Shown here in pieces: positions 35,836-46,877 of a stretch of 64,000 nucleotides of DNA. The notes below the pieces were generated by a model, which did not search any database, was not told the DNA's origin, and saw only the letters and a list, made by a program, of their open reading frames with translations. The stretch covers positions 107,817,982 through 107,881,981 of the forward strand of contig CM051457.1 in the NCBI GenBank assembly GCA_028274465.1. The letters are read 5' to 3'. The stretch is from Plantago ovata (taxonomy: Eukaryota > Streptophyta > Magnoliopsida > Lamiales > Plantaginaceae). A program made the position numbers and the translations under genes. The number at the start of each line of letters is the position of its first letter. Position 1 is the first letter of the stretch.

Positions 35836-36290
35836 ATCCGCACGCGGAGGTTGATAGTCATGCTCGTCATCACATCCTGTAGTCAGAGTTACACTCGTCA
35901 ACCCACCATGGCGTTAACCTTCCTTCCGTTACCGTGAATTGTCACATTCTGAAAGCATCTCTTCTTTTTATTGAACAGCCCCGTTGACAATGCAACGATA
36001 GGGGTATCGTCCGAGTGGTAGTGTCTGTCACATTCCGAGGGTCTTCCTCCATCGTCACCTTTCCCAAAGCCGTTAAGGGTCAAGACCGCCTTGGTGTGCT
36101 ACTGTGCTGCGTAACTTGACGCGAGCACTTGTAGACTTCGCATAACTGGTCTCGGTTGCAAATTTGCAATCATGTTTAATTCCCTTGAGCTTGCCACTAG
36201 GCTTGCAAGTTTTAGCCTCAGCTTTCAAGCTAAGAGTTAGGATGACAAGAGAGACAAGGAGAAAAATTGATAGAGCCTTATTTTTCCTTA
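35803..36290 (-). pseudogene. Kiwellin pseudogene, rearranged
   Basis: On the minus strand a degenerate copy of the kiwellin fold can be followed: a signal-peptide-like start (the ATG is now ATA, about 36290), AKTCKPSGKLKG, then after a gap the segment 36083-35898 with SDDTPIVALSTG and NVTIHGNGRKV, and a tail with GCDDEHDYQPP. Stops and frameshifts separate these parts. The missing middle piece occurs inverted: 35803-35825 on the plus strand is identical to 37673-37695 of the intact gene. A TATA-like TATAAATATG lies at about 36313-36322. Confidence 0.7.
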
Positions 36291-36329
36291 TTTTTGTCCG
36301 ATTGAAAATTGAGGCATATTTATAGTGCT

Positions 36330-37448
36330 AAATTTGATGGAATCTGTCTTGTACACATGATAAAATGGTTAACGGCAGACTTTGGCGTTTTAATGTCTTT
36401 TTACGGATGATTGATCTTGTTCAACAATGTAAAGATTCTTGATGTTCATATTTTTTGTACTACGTGCACAAATGGTTGTAATGAATCTTTTCCTATCCTT
36501 GGAGAAAATGGGATCCAATTGATGGGATCAAATAGTCTATTTGATGCTTACCTTATATGAATCACTTATAAGGTCTACTTTATTTTATTAGAATAAAATG
36601 GTTTTAACTATAATAAATATGTTTACCTTCTAAATTAACAATGCATTTACCTTTACAAAAAATATATATATATTTATTAAAAAATACTTATATCATATCA
36701 GTTACCACCAATTACTATATCAATCACCAGTCATCTTTTCGATTCATATTTTCTCGAACATAAGTAAGATTGGATGTTTGTGATGTATTTTTATTTGTCA
36801 CACCAGAACTATTTCTCTTGGATGTGCATTTATTATATATTAGAGGTTTAATCACTACGACACCCTCTAATAAAGGAGGTGGAGTCTACAAATGGGCTCA
36901 CAATCTCTCTTAGAGGGTGTCTAATGACCCCTAGCATATAAAAAAAATGGTGTGTCTGTCATACGGTGGCATTAACCCCAATTCTGTATGTCAATTTGAC
37001 CCAAGGTTTCTATTGTCAATTAACTTATTCATTTCTTCTCGACATTAGATTAGTTCAATGACTTCAATCTTGATTTACAGGAAGCAGAGAACCAATGTCT
37101 TCCGGGATCTCAATCGTAGATTAGTTGATCTGGTTGAACCTTAACCGGGTCAACTTCCGCAACCGGGTTTGAAAACATAGCTTAAAAGAGTCACCTGTGT
37201 CTGTATTTAGGGCCCGAGTGAGTGACTGTAGTAGTAAATACTAAATACAAATGAGGATTCACATCCACATTACTTTGTATCAGTCGTTAACTCCAAAAAT
37301 ATTAACATCCAAAACATAAAACTAAATTCATATGCTTGCCGTTTCAAATATTCCTCGACAGAAAGACATTGATTTTCACCAAGTTACAATCTTGGTTTCT
37401 ACTTCTGAATAAAACCACAATAGCTCTCCAAGTTCACGTACTCGCCTC
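36330..37448. other. Intergenic stretch upstream of the kiwellin gene
   Basis: AT-rich. A small inverted repeat GACACCCTCTAA (36859-36870 and 36910-36921) with a 39-base loop may be a MITE remnant. Nothing else is recognised. Confidence 0.5.
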
Positions 37449-37456
37449 TATAAAAG
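37449..37456 (+). promoter_or_regulatory. TATA box of the kiwellin-like gene
   Basis: TATAAAAG, 66 bases before the start codon, in a context (CGCCTCTATAAAAGC) typical of plant core promoters. Confidence 0.65.
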
Positions 37457-37514
37457 CATTTTTCCATAAGCGCATCCAATATTACAATCCAAACACAAGT
37501 TAAGGCGAAAGAAA

Positions 37515-38069
37515 ATGAAATACGTAAACATAGGACTGATTCTCCTTCTACTAGTATACTTTCTTACTCAAACCACACACGCAAGGCATCAAACCTGTAA
37601 GGCGAGTGGTAAAATAAAAGGTCCAAAGCTACCTCACGGGTTATGCGATGAGGAAGGTTCTAACTGCTGTGAAGAAGGAAAGTTTTACGATACATATACA
37701 TGCTCACCTCCAGTTTCCGGAAGTACAAAGGCAGTTCTCACCTTTAACATTTTCGACAATGGTGGTGATGTGATATGGGCATGTGATGGCAAAGGCCACT
37801 TAGATGACACCCCTCTCGTTGCACTATCATCCGGATGGTACAGTGGAGGCAAAAGGTGCAGCAACAACGTTACAGTAAGTGGTAATGGGAAGAGTGTGAA
37901 AGCTTTGGTGGTTGAAGAGTGTGTTTCTACATCCGGATGTGATGAAGACAATTCCTATCAGCCTCCATGTCGTAACAACAGGGTTCAAGCCTCTAGGGGT
38001 GTGTGGAAAGCCTTAGGCGTGCCTAAACATAACTGGGGCAAGTTGGACATCATGTGGTCTGATGAGTAA
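37515..38069 (+). CDS. Kiwellin-like / ripening-related secreted protein
   Basis: A single-exon gene for 184 residues. The first 23 are a clear signal peptide (MKYVNIGLILLLLVYFLTQ). The mature part has about ten cysteines, a CKASGKIKG N-terminus, a double-psi beta-barrel core with DDTPLVALSSGW and NNVTVSGNGKSV, and the tail QASRGVWKALGVP...W. This matches the kiwellin/ripening-related family, cysteine-rich apoplastic proteins; some family members in maize bind and inhibit a fungal chorismate mutase effector. Compared with the usual family, the GGDGGGPSxCD loop is altered (GGDVIWACD). The start is supported by the signal peptide and the upstream TATA box. Confidence 0.92.
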   Translation: MKYVNIGLILLLLVYFLTQTTHARHQTCKASGKIKGPKLPHGLCDEEGSNCCEEGKFYDTYTCSPPVSGSTKAVLTFNIFDNGGDVIWACDGKGHLDDTPLVALSSGWYSGGKRCSNNVTVSGNGKSVKALVVEECVSTSGCDEDNSYQPPCRNNRVQASRGVWKALGVPKHNWGKLDIMWSDE

Positions 38070-40027
38070 TACATTTGATGCATAATGGACCTGGACGGGT
38101 AATCATGCTGCGTACGTAATAGCAATATATCTTATTTTATGCAGTAGGGATTATAAGACAGGTCTTAAATTCCTAATCTAGCTGGTTTCTAAAGAGAACA
38201 CCGTAAACCTACTCTTTTCGTGTATGCTATGATTATGCCTGAGTGAATAAAGCATAATAGAATAATATTGTACAAGTAAAGCTCTGTTATTGGCATTTGG
38301 CACTGATGGAAATATGAGTAGATGGCTAAACAAGCTTATCCAGTAATCATACCGCATATGATTCATACGCTCTCAACTATTAAGGAAACCGTTTCGGATC
38401 ATACTTAGTTATCACTATATAGAACACAGAATATAACTCTGCAGTGGAAACATGAATCTTGAAAAGGAAATGTAGTTCAAGCTCATCAACTTGTTGGGGC
38501 TAAATTATGTACCAAATAGGCAAATAGAAGCTCACACAGTCACACCAAAAGCATATTGATTCAATGTGAGTTGGATTAAGCAATACCAGCAAACCTATTA
38601 AGCTTTCCCAGAAATTAAAACATTAATTGCACCATTTTCCTGCAAAAGATCCTATTATCCTACGAGCAAAACTATGGAAATATAGCAACGCCAGTAACTT
38701 GATAAAAATTAGTGGCAAAATAAGCTTCCTAGATTTTGATACAAACTATGGATGTGTCATGCCAGAAAGTGGAACCATTAGCTAGCTTGATTGTATCAAT
38801 ACAGACAGTGGTTCGCAATCAAAGATATACGAGAACAGTTGTTTTATATGCCCCTAAGAAGCACTACAAGATGCAAATTCCGTTGGCCGTATCCTAATTT
38901 GACTTATGATGAAACAACAAAGTCACCGGTAATACTTTAGTTGAAGGACAATTAAGTCGAGCTTTTGGTTTCTTGACATCAAGGAATTCACTAGCTGGTA
39001 CATACGTATAAATCTGATGTCACTGCATGAAATTCAACCTCTAACACAAAGTTCACTAGCAAACACAGTCTGCTCTACGCTTGAGCCACTATCATCCAAA
39101 CAACCTCAACTTAAAGTCTCATCAAAACGGCATCTCCTAAACTAAAAGTTTCAGCTAAATAGAACAGAGATTATGACTCTGCAGAATCTTGGAAATGGTA
39201 ATGTAGTTCGAGCTCATCAACTTGTTGAGGCTAAATTCTGTACCAAATAGGCAAATAAAGGCTCACTCCAAAGCATATTGATTCTATGTGAGTCGGACTG
39301 AGCAATACCAACAAACCTATTAAACTTTCCAAGAAATCAAAACATTAATAGCACCATTTTCCCGCATAAGATCCTATTATCCTACAAGCAAAACTATGGA
39401 ATATAGTAACCTCGTAACTTGACATTATTAGCTAGCCTTGGGTCACAGCATTTAGCTAAAAAAACTACTGTATACAAAAGAATCATGCTGCTAAGTGGCA
39501 GATTAAGTTGCTAAAATTTTGATACAAACTAAGAACAAGTCATGCCTACCTACCTTGAATGTATCCAATACGGACAATAGTTAGCAATCAAAGATACATG
39601 AGAACAGTTGTTTTATATGCCCCTCAGAAGCACAACAAGATGCAAAGTCCATTTGCTGTATCCTAATTTGACTTATGAGGAAACAACAAGTCACCGTTGA
39701 AGGACAGACAATCAAGTCCAGCTTTTGGTTTCTTGACATCAAGGAATTCACTACATGAAATGCAACCTCTAATACAAAGTTTAAGCCAAGCCACTATCAG
39801 CCGAACAACCTCAACTTAAAGTCTCATCGAGACGCACATCTCCTAAACTAACAGTTTCAACTAACAAGCTCATAAAAATTGCAATCACATGCGGAAAAGA
39901 ATCAAGAAACAATGATAGATAGATAATTTCAGTGTCATTCCCATTCTTCTAACATATACTTCAAAATTCGAAGGTACACAACATTAAATAACTACAAAGC
40001 AAGTTGATAAAGAAATTCCATAACCTC
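38070..40027. other. Intergenic stretch with a diverged tandem duplication
   Basis: Two units of about 700 bp, roughly 38420-39110 and 39160-39880, align along their whole length with scattered indels. Shared blocks include GCTCATCAACTTGTTG and GTACCAAATAGGCAAATA. Neither contains a long frame. They lie beyond the 3' end of the small gene at 40028. Confidence 0.7.
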
Positions 40028-40472
40028 TCATTTATCAACCTCCATAGCTTGAGCAGCTTTAGCTTTGGCCAACGGGGTCATTTTCGTCTTCAACTTCTTC
40101 TTCCCCACTTGAAAACCAGACCCACCCTTCTTCTTCTTACTACTGCTACCATCAACCTAATCACATAAAAATAAATAAAATAATCAAAAAAATAAATCTT
40201 AATTTTTCCATAAAACCCCAAATCAGATTTTGGCATCACAACAACAAAAAAGGGATACCCACCTTCATCTTGTTTTTCTTGGCTTGGAGTTTCTTTTGCT
40301 TCTTCTCCTGCTCTTCTTTTTCCCCTGTTTTTTCATCAATTCGAAAAATTAGGATTTTGAGAAACAACAAGAATATGAATAACCAGTGTAAGTAAAGGAG
40401 AGGAGAATTATTACGTCGTATGTCGAAGTCGTGTAGCCTTTTTCTTCGACCTAAATCGTTCTTCTTCGACAT
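40028..40472 (-). CDS. Small lysine-rich conserved protein, three exons
   Basis: The exons are 40472-40415, 40324-40263 and 40156-40028; all junctions are GT/AG and the lengths 58+62+129 give exactly 83 codons including the stop. The 82-residue product starts MSKKNDLGRRKRLHDFDIR, continues with a Glu/Lys/Gln-rich helix, and ends GGSGFQVGKKKLKT then TPLAKAKAAQAMEVDK. It is strongly basic with several nuclear or nucleolar-type Lys clusters. The spliced frame, the balanced composition and the neat C-terminus support a real gene. I do not recognise a named function. Confidence 0.75.
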
Positions 40473-40891
40473 TGTCTCTCGCTTCGCTTGCTCAAGATTG
40501 AGGCGTCAATTGATTAATTGTGACTCTCACTGTATGCAGTATAAACCCTAGGCTAGTGGCCGCCATATCTTAATTATTTTATTTTCTAAATTAAATTATT
40601 GACACCTTTTTTTATTTGGGAAAAAAAAAATAAATAAATAAAGGTGGTCACTTAAGAGTAAGATCATATGATAAATAATATGTATGATGCATGACTTAGT
40701 ATCTAGATGCACATGAAATTTGACTCGATAATGCAACGGTACCGTAGGAAATTTCGAATTCATCAATAAAATGGACATCAAGTCCATGAGCTCATTTTCT
40801 ATCATCACTTTGCCGACATTAAATGGATTTTCATGTAGATCCCCTTTACATGTTTAATCATCCATACCAATTGGATTTCGCATATGCTTTC
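40473..40891. other. Intergenic stretch left of the Ty3 insertion
   Basis: AT-rich. The last 250 bp resemble in style the repeat-rich sequence beyond the Ty3 element (53514 onward), so the element probably split an older repeat. No gene is seen. Confidence 0.45.
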
Positions 40892-41392
40892 TGATGAAGG
40901 TAAAACCGGTTAGAGAGTTTATATCATCATCTCTCGATCCATGGAAGCTGATGGAAGGAGTATTTTGAGTGTGGACGGAGATGAGTGCCTGCAAAATGAG
41001 GGGAAAGTAAGGGGGAGGGGACTTAGCTCCGGCCTACCGAAGTTAGACCGGTGAGCAAGTTAATGTGTTGAGAAGTGAAAAGTGGAATAGTAATGACTGA
41101 ATGACACGAGTAATAAATGAGGACATATATATAGGATACGGTAGAGGTCCCACATTTTCTCTAGGTGTTCGACCGGAGTGGATGGTCTCTTTATTCGGCA
41201 GTTGTTCGACCCTTATAGTCGTTCGACTAGGGGAAGTGCTCCTCGTTCGACCCCTACAGTCGTTCGACCCAAGTGGATTATGGGCTGCCGGGGGAAAGTC
41301 TCGTAATCTTCGACGGGTCACAGCGGGTGTACACGTTCGAGTCCTAGATAGGGTTGTTCGACTGGTAGCTTGTATCACTTATCCCCATATCA
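40892..41392 (-). repeat. 3' LTR of the intact Ty3 element
   Basis: 501 bp, TGATGAAGG...CCCATATCA on the plus strand, same length and apparently same sequence as the 5' LTR. Adjacent on the inner side is a polypurine tract: the minus strand reads AACTTGGGGGACTCA just before the LTR (41393-41407). Confidence 0.95.
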
Positions 41393-41541
41393 TGAGTCCC
41401 CCAAGTTTCGATGGATGATGACAAGGAAACCATCGAAAGTTCAGAGATTTAGCGTTCGAGGTATCGTTGTGGCGGGATCTGGCCTGAACTCGGGCCTTTT
41501 TGAATTTTGAATTAGTACGAGGGGTATCTTGGTAAATTCTC

Positions 41542-41650
41542 ATTGGATGGAGTTGTTTTAAAGAGTTTATAGATCCTCTTCTTCTCCTTTATCTTCCTCC
41601 CTTTCTTTTTCTTTTCAACTTCAATTCCTCTTTGACTCCCTCTAGCGTTT
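41542..41650 (+). promoter_or_regulatory. Possible promoter of the antisense gene
   Basis: On the plus strand an inverted CCAAT (ATTGG, about 41542), a TATA-like TTTATAGA (about 41575) and then a long CT-rich stretch (41577-41650) line up as in plant promoters with a Y patch. A leader intron could run from GG|GTATGT at 41730 to an AG at 43303. Inferred from sequence only. Confidence 0.4.
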
Positions 41651-42029
41651 CGCTTCGCCGGTTGCTCCTTGCTCGATCGTCACCGGCCTTTTGTTCCCGG
41701 AAGCCGTTCTCTATCGTCGTTTAATCCGGGTATGTCTTTCCTCGAACTTTGCTTACTTCGATTGTTGTTGGGTATGCTTTTTCCTTTATGCTTTGCTCTT
41801 TGTTTACATGTCCCCTCTCTTTACGATTTCTTGATGAATTCCGGTAGGACTTTGTGCAAGTTTAGGGCTCTTCTTCTCTTACTTCGTCCTTGAAATTTGC
41901 ATTGTCAATTTTGTTGTTTTAATGCCGCGGTTTCTCCGGTGACGCATCCAAACGGGGCTCCGGCCGTTTGGGTTGATCCGGCGGGGCCACCTTGTGCTTT
42001 CATACGTTTGGGTTGGTTGGGTAAAGTGG

Positions 42030-43250
42030 GCTAGTGTTGAACTTCTTGCTCTTGCGCTTTTTCGGTTCGGGTAGCCAATTGGGGGTCGAATTAGTCGAAA
42101 GCATAGGTTGCAATGTGTTGGTCGAGCCGCGTTGAGTCGAACGGGTAGAGCCGTGTTGTGTCGAACGTGTAGAGTCGAACGGTTAGAGCCGTGTTGTGTC
42201 GAACGGGTAGAGCCGTGTTGTGTCGAACGTGCAGAGTCGAACGGGTAGAGGCGTCGAAGACGTCGAATGGTTCGCCTGAGTTTGAACGCGTTTCCCGGTA
42301 GTTGGGTCACACGTTTTCGGTAGTTGGGTCGAACGCCAACTATCGAGTCGAACGCGTTTGTTTGTTTCGCCCGTGATTGTTTGCTCCGTCCGTGATTGTT
42401 TGTTGTGGGCCGAAACAATTCCGGTAAATGTCGGAAGTATTTGCTATGGGTAGTGTGTCGAAACAATTCAAGTAAGTGTCGAAAGTATTTGGTAAGTGTC
42501 GAACGTTTGCTTTTTGCTGTGGGTCGGTGTCGAAATACACTTGTCGGTGTCGGAATGCGTTTGTCGGTGTCGAACGCGTTTCCTTGGTTCGAACCCCGTC
42601 TCCCGGGTTGAGCGAATTGGTAGCTCTGTCGAAACAAATTCATATCCCAAAAATAATTCGCTTGTTGTGTGTCGAAATATTTTGTTTGCTGTATGTCGAA
42701 AATCCGTGTCGAAACAATTTGGGTCGAACGTTTTGTGTTCGCGTCTGTGGGTCGAACGTTTGTGTTCTCGTCCGTGGCGAGTTGGTTGTTTCGTCCCTCG
42801 CGAAACTGTTTGTATTCGACCCGGTCTACTCCGTGTCGTCGTGAGCCGTGTCGAGCAAATATCTTGCGTTCGATACGATTCACTTCGCTTCGCTGTCAAC
42901 CGGGTCGAACACAAGTAATTAGCTTGCGTTCGGTACAACCAGTAGCTGCTCGACGACTGGTTGGATTTCGACACGACCAGTTGCGCGGGTTCGCCACAAT
43001 CCCCTTGGCGTCGAATTTTCGTCGGTGTTGAATACGTTCTTGTCCGTGTCAAAATTCGTTCGAAATGGGAATTCGTCGCTCCCGTGTAGGTGTCGAACGA
43101 TTCAATTTGTAAATAGTCATTTGCCTTGCGTGTCGAACGAAATAGTAGGTGTCGAACATGTAGTTCTTTGCCTTGTATCTTTTGATTTGGGTAGTTGTGT
43201 GGTTGAACACTTGTAGTCGGGTCGATTGAACTTTTCGTTTTTACATCCTT
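42030..43250. repeat. GTCGAAC-rich degenerate repeat inside the Ty3 element
   Basis: The word GTCGAAC or a close variant recurs dozens of times, often in GGTCGAACG or GTGTCGAACG. Local tandem units of about 30-40 bp (for example 42120-42250, with GGGTAGAGCCGTGTTGTGTCG) are visible. Overlapping long frames on both strands here are by-products of the repeat. It would lie in the leader intron of the antisense gene. Confidence 0.8.
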
Positions 43251-43314
43251 TCGATAGCTAGTGGATTTCGGGTTGGATCCGAACTGATTGTTCCTTTTGG
43301 TAGTTTTTGTAAGG

Positions 43315-45515
43315 ATGTCGAAACGAAATGCTGACCAACCCGGTGCCGGTGATGACTCGAACAATGCGAACTCTTTTAGTGTAAACAAAAGGTCGAACTC
43401 TTTAGGTAGGGATAGTGGCCCTTTCTCCCCTTCTGATTCGTCCCCCTTTTTAACCTCGAACCAGGTAATTCGGAGATCCCTTTTACCGGCGAAAAAACCT
43501 GGCCCTTCGCTGACGACTCGACTTTTGAGGAGCCAAAGTCGGGTTTTTGAGATGGCCGAGCCCGCCGAGAATCAAGACGAGGCGGTTTTGGATGAGGTTC
43601 TGATGGAGGCGAATTCGGATAATAGGCTTCCGACGGATGTCAGTTCGGTTCGGAAAAAGGAAGCCGAGTCCTTGTACCACAAGTTCGGGATCCCTAGGAC
43701 GTATGAGATTATCTTGCCTGGCCCGAACGATAGGATGTACAACCCTCCCTCTGATTGTATTGCCATAACCATCCAAGCCTTAGAGCATGGTTTTAGGTTC
43801 CCGATATGTGACGGAGTGGTTCACATCTTGGACTCTTTGGAGTTATGTCCGACTCAGCTATTGCCGAATGGGGTGGGGATGATGATTGCATTTTGTGTGT
43901 GGTGCAAGTCTATCAACCGGAAAGTGACTGTCTCGAACTTTCTACACTTCTTCTCGATGGTTGAAAGCAAAGATGGAGGTTGCTTTTATTACTTCTCGGC
44001 CACTAGACACTTCGAACTCTTCACAAAGTTCCAGTCTTCTCACGGCCCTGGATACAAGAGGCGTTATGTTTTCGTTCGGATGCCCCCGAACGAAAATGGC
44101 ACCCCCGGAGTGGTTCCGACTCCTCGATTATGGCGCCGTCATGATGGTGTGCTTACCATTCTTGCCCGTCGAAACGAATGGGCTGATGCCTACCGGGGTC
44201 GAACGCCCGAGGATCGGATAATCCCATACAGTCTCTTGGTGGAGCCGATCCTATACCTTGGGGGCGTGTCTTCGGTGGAACCAGAGATTCGAGGGAATAT
44301 CCGAGACTTGGGTACGTTTTTCCTTCTGTTGCCTTGTGCTTGTTTTTTTTTTTTTTTTTTACTAACCTGTTCGACGTGTTTTCTTCGTAGGTTATTGGAT
44401 GAAGCTGTCTCAGGAATTCTTGGCCCGAAGGGCTCTGCCTCTTGCGAACAAAAACACGGTTCCGAAGTATACGGAGTCGAGGCCGCACAACATTTCGACC
44501 ATAGTTGATCCCTCCGTTGCTCCACATCTTACTCCTATTCCGAACGCGGATCTTGGCGGCGAATCAGGATCCGGTGCCGCGGGTGGGACTGTTCAGGAGT
44601 TGGTGCCCGGTACTAGTGTTCCTCCCTCAAACCGGGTGGAGGGTTCGGACGACAACCGTGACTCGGAACGGACGGCCTCGGTGATGCCTCGAGAGCAAGG
44701 CCAAAGTTCGGCCTCGGGTCAACGGAAGAGGGCTCGAACAGATGTGGCTAGTGGCACGGCGGAGAAGACCGTGATTGATTTGCCAGACTCACCCGATCGT
44801 GCGACCGCGGCTAGTCGGGGCCATGCTTGTTCGACGCGTGGTCAAGGCTTGAAGGAGGTGTCCTTTTTCCATGATCCGGCCGCGGGTTTGAAGTGGAGGG
44901 ATTTGATGATCTCGAACAGTGATCAAGTCGAGCTGGATAGGTTGTCGGACGGAGAGATCAAGGCGAAAGCCGCGTCTCTTCAGATGCAGGTTACTTTTCT
45001 CAACTTGGTGTATTGAAATTTAAGTTCTACTTCGTTTTTTTTTTTTTGATCTAACCAACCTTTAAATTTCGTGGCAGGTGCTTACGGTGGCTAGGAACAT
45101 TGATAGCCGGTTGGAGAAAAGGGTCGAATCTTCCGAAAGTTTCGACGCTAAGTTTCGGGAGGAGAAGCGCCTTCGAGAGGTTGCTCAGTTGGAGGCTTCG
45201 AGGAAGGAGAGGGAGAACGCTGAGATGTCGAAGGAGCTTGTTCGACTCCGGGCCGAGAAGACTTCGGGGATGGAGAAGCTTTCGGCGGTTGAGGAGAAGA
45301 ACGTGGAGTTGGTGTCCAAGGTCACTCAGTTGGCAAAGGAGAAAGACGGTTTCGAAACGGCCTTGAGAAAAACCCGCGAAGAATTGGTGAAGAAAGGCAA
45401 GTTTGCGAGGGTCGAAGCTGTTCGGGACTTCACGGAGTCCGGGTCTTGCGCGTATATGCTAAGTAAGCGGGATGCCGATGCTATGATCAAGGCCCGGGAT
45501 CGAATCATTGCTTAG
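43315..45515 (+). CDS. Antisense gene inside the Ty3 element (putative gypsy-type transposon protein)
   Basis: Encoded on the strand opposite to gag-pol. Three exons are supported: 43315-44311, 44391-44989 and 45078-45515, with T-rich introns, GT/AG borders and phases that fit exactly, giving 677 residues. The middle of exon 1 (FRFPICDGVVHILDSL then QLLPNGVGMMIAFCVWC) matches my memory of the Pfam family called putative gypsy type transposon. The C-terminal part is a long Glu/Lys/Arg coiled coil. ATG 43315 (MSKRNADQ) is preferred to an upstream TTG. The coding sense continues past the TAG at 45513-45515 for about 80 more codons, so the stop may be a recent nonsense mutation. A promoter-like region lies near 41542-41650. 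The function is unknown. Confidence 0.75.
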
Positions 45516-46252
45516 TTGAAGTTCGGGGGAAAGTTACCGGCGGATTTCGACCCTACCGGTACCGTGGATCTTGAGAAAGACGATGAGATGAAAACTCCCC
45601 CGGTCGAAGCGGAGGTTGGAGAGGACGGGAATCCGGTGGACGAGGAAGTCATGTACGAGGCTCTTCGCAAGGAGGAGTTTTTCGCCGTTGCGCATCCCAC
45701 CGAGGCTTCGACCCCTGCCCCCGCTCCTTCGGTGCCTTCGTGGGTCATCCCGTTATGTGAACTCGGGAATTTGGACCTTTGCCTCGGCCGGTGTGAACCT
45801 TGGGAACTTGTCCTATAAGGACTTCGACTCTTTGTGCCAATTCTTCCTTGGTGATGAAAGTTTGAGTGACACGGCTCTAAGCAATCCTCCGGGGAGCGAA
45901 CATGTCTAGTGTTCGATGGTTTCGGCGGTTTCGACTGCTTTCGAAGATCATGACGGCTTTTTGAAGACTTGGTATGCCAAGTGGTCTTGTAATCATGCCT
46001 TTAAGTTTCGAACCATATTTTATCTTTATCGAACAATCTTGTCATTTTGGATAATTTGCAAGTGGGAAGGGATTCGGTAGGGGTCGAAGCGAGTAGCTAG
46101 GTGACTTCGACCACGCGGAATCCTTTCGCTTTTGGACATCTATTCGACCCTCGTAAGGATGAAAATTTCGACCCTTACAATTATCTTTGTTGATCTTTCG
46201 TAGTCGAATGCCCATGTATTGCTTCTTGTTTTCCGGCTTGGGTCTTTTCGAT

Positions 46253-46340
46253 ATGTTCGAGTCGAACTCATTTGTGAGGGATGTTCGAACATGTTCGAGT
46301 CGAACTCGTTCGTGAGGGATGTTCGAACATGTTCGAGCGG
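46253..46340. repeat. 38-bp tandem repeat, 2.3 copies
   Basis: The unit starting ATGTTCGAGTCGAACTC occurs at 46253-46290 and 46291-46328 with two differences and begins again at 46329. It lies in the 3' untranslated part of the Ty3 element. Confidence 0.8.
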
Positions 46341-46877
46341 GGTGAGTATTTGTGGCAATTTTGTTTTCGTCAAAATAATTGCTTGTTACTCTTGATTTCT
46401 TATCAAGGTGGATGGTTATCCTAAGTATTGATAAGCTTTCGGGCAGCGTATTCGATAAGTAGAATCCCGTCGGATTGTCTATATCGAATCATCTCCCTCA
46501 TCCCATAAAGATTATTTTTGGGGGCTGGGATATTCGCACAGATTACCTTCCCGTCGGAATAGTATCATTCGATATACCCTCGAGATCCTTTGGATCTAAT
46601 GTGAAGTGTCGTCGTGTTTCGATATATCACCCGTCAGTGATATTATCGAAATTCGACGACAGATTACACATGCTTGTTCGATATGTTTAACATAAGGAAG
46701 TAACTTCTTTTGCTTCAATGCTTTAATGACGATACATTCCTTTTCTCAGTGACGACCTTATGAAAGGTGGTGTGGTGAAAGATTTCTTACAAAAAGTGGG
46801 TAATCTTCATGGCTTGTCGAATTTCTTCAAAATGCTTCGAAGCTTTTGGCAAAAGATGGTGGGGGTCGAAGTGGCAT

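Noticed and set aside
35479-35937. 152-codon frame after MCTP
   Set aside because: It lies in the probable 3' UTR, includes a tandem repeat and overlaps the kiwellin pseudogene on the other strand.
41043-41418. ORFs of 111 and 105 codons, also at 53159-53546
   Set aside because: They lie within the LTRs, occur identically in both and overlap each other on opposite strands.
41879-43388. Long Arg/Thr/Ser-rich minus-strand frames
   Set aside because: They arise from the GTCGAAC repeat; two frames overlap with equal length and neither resembles a protein.
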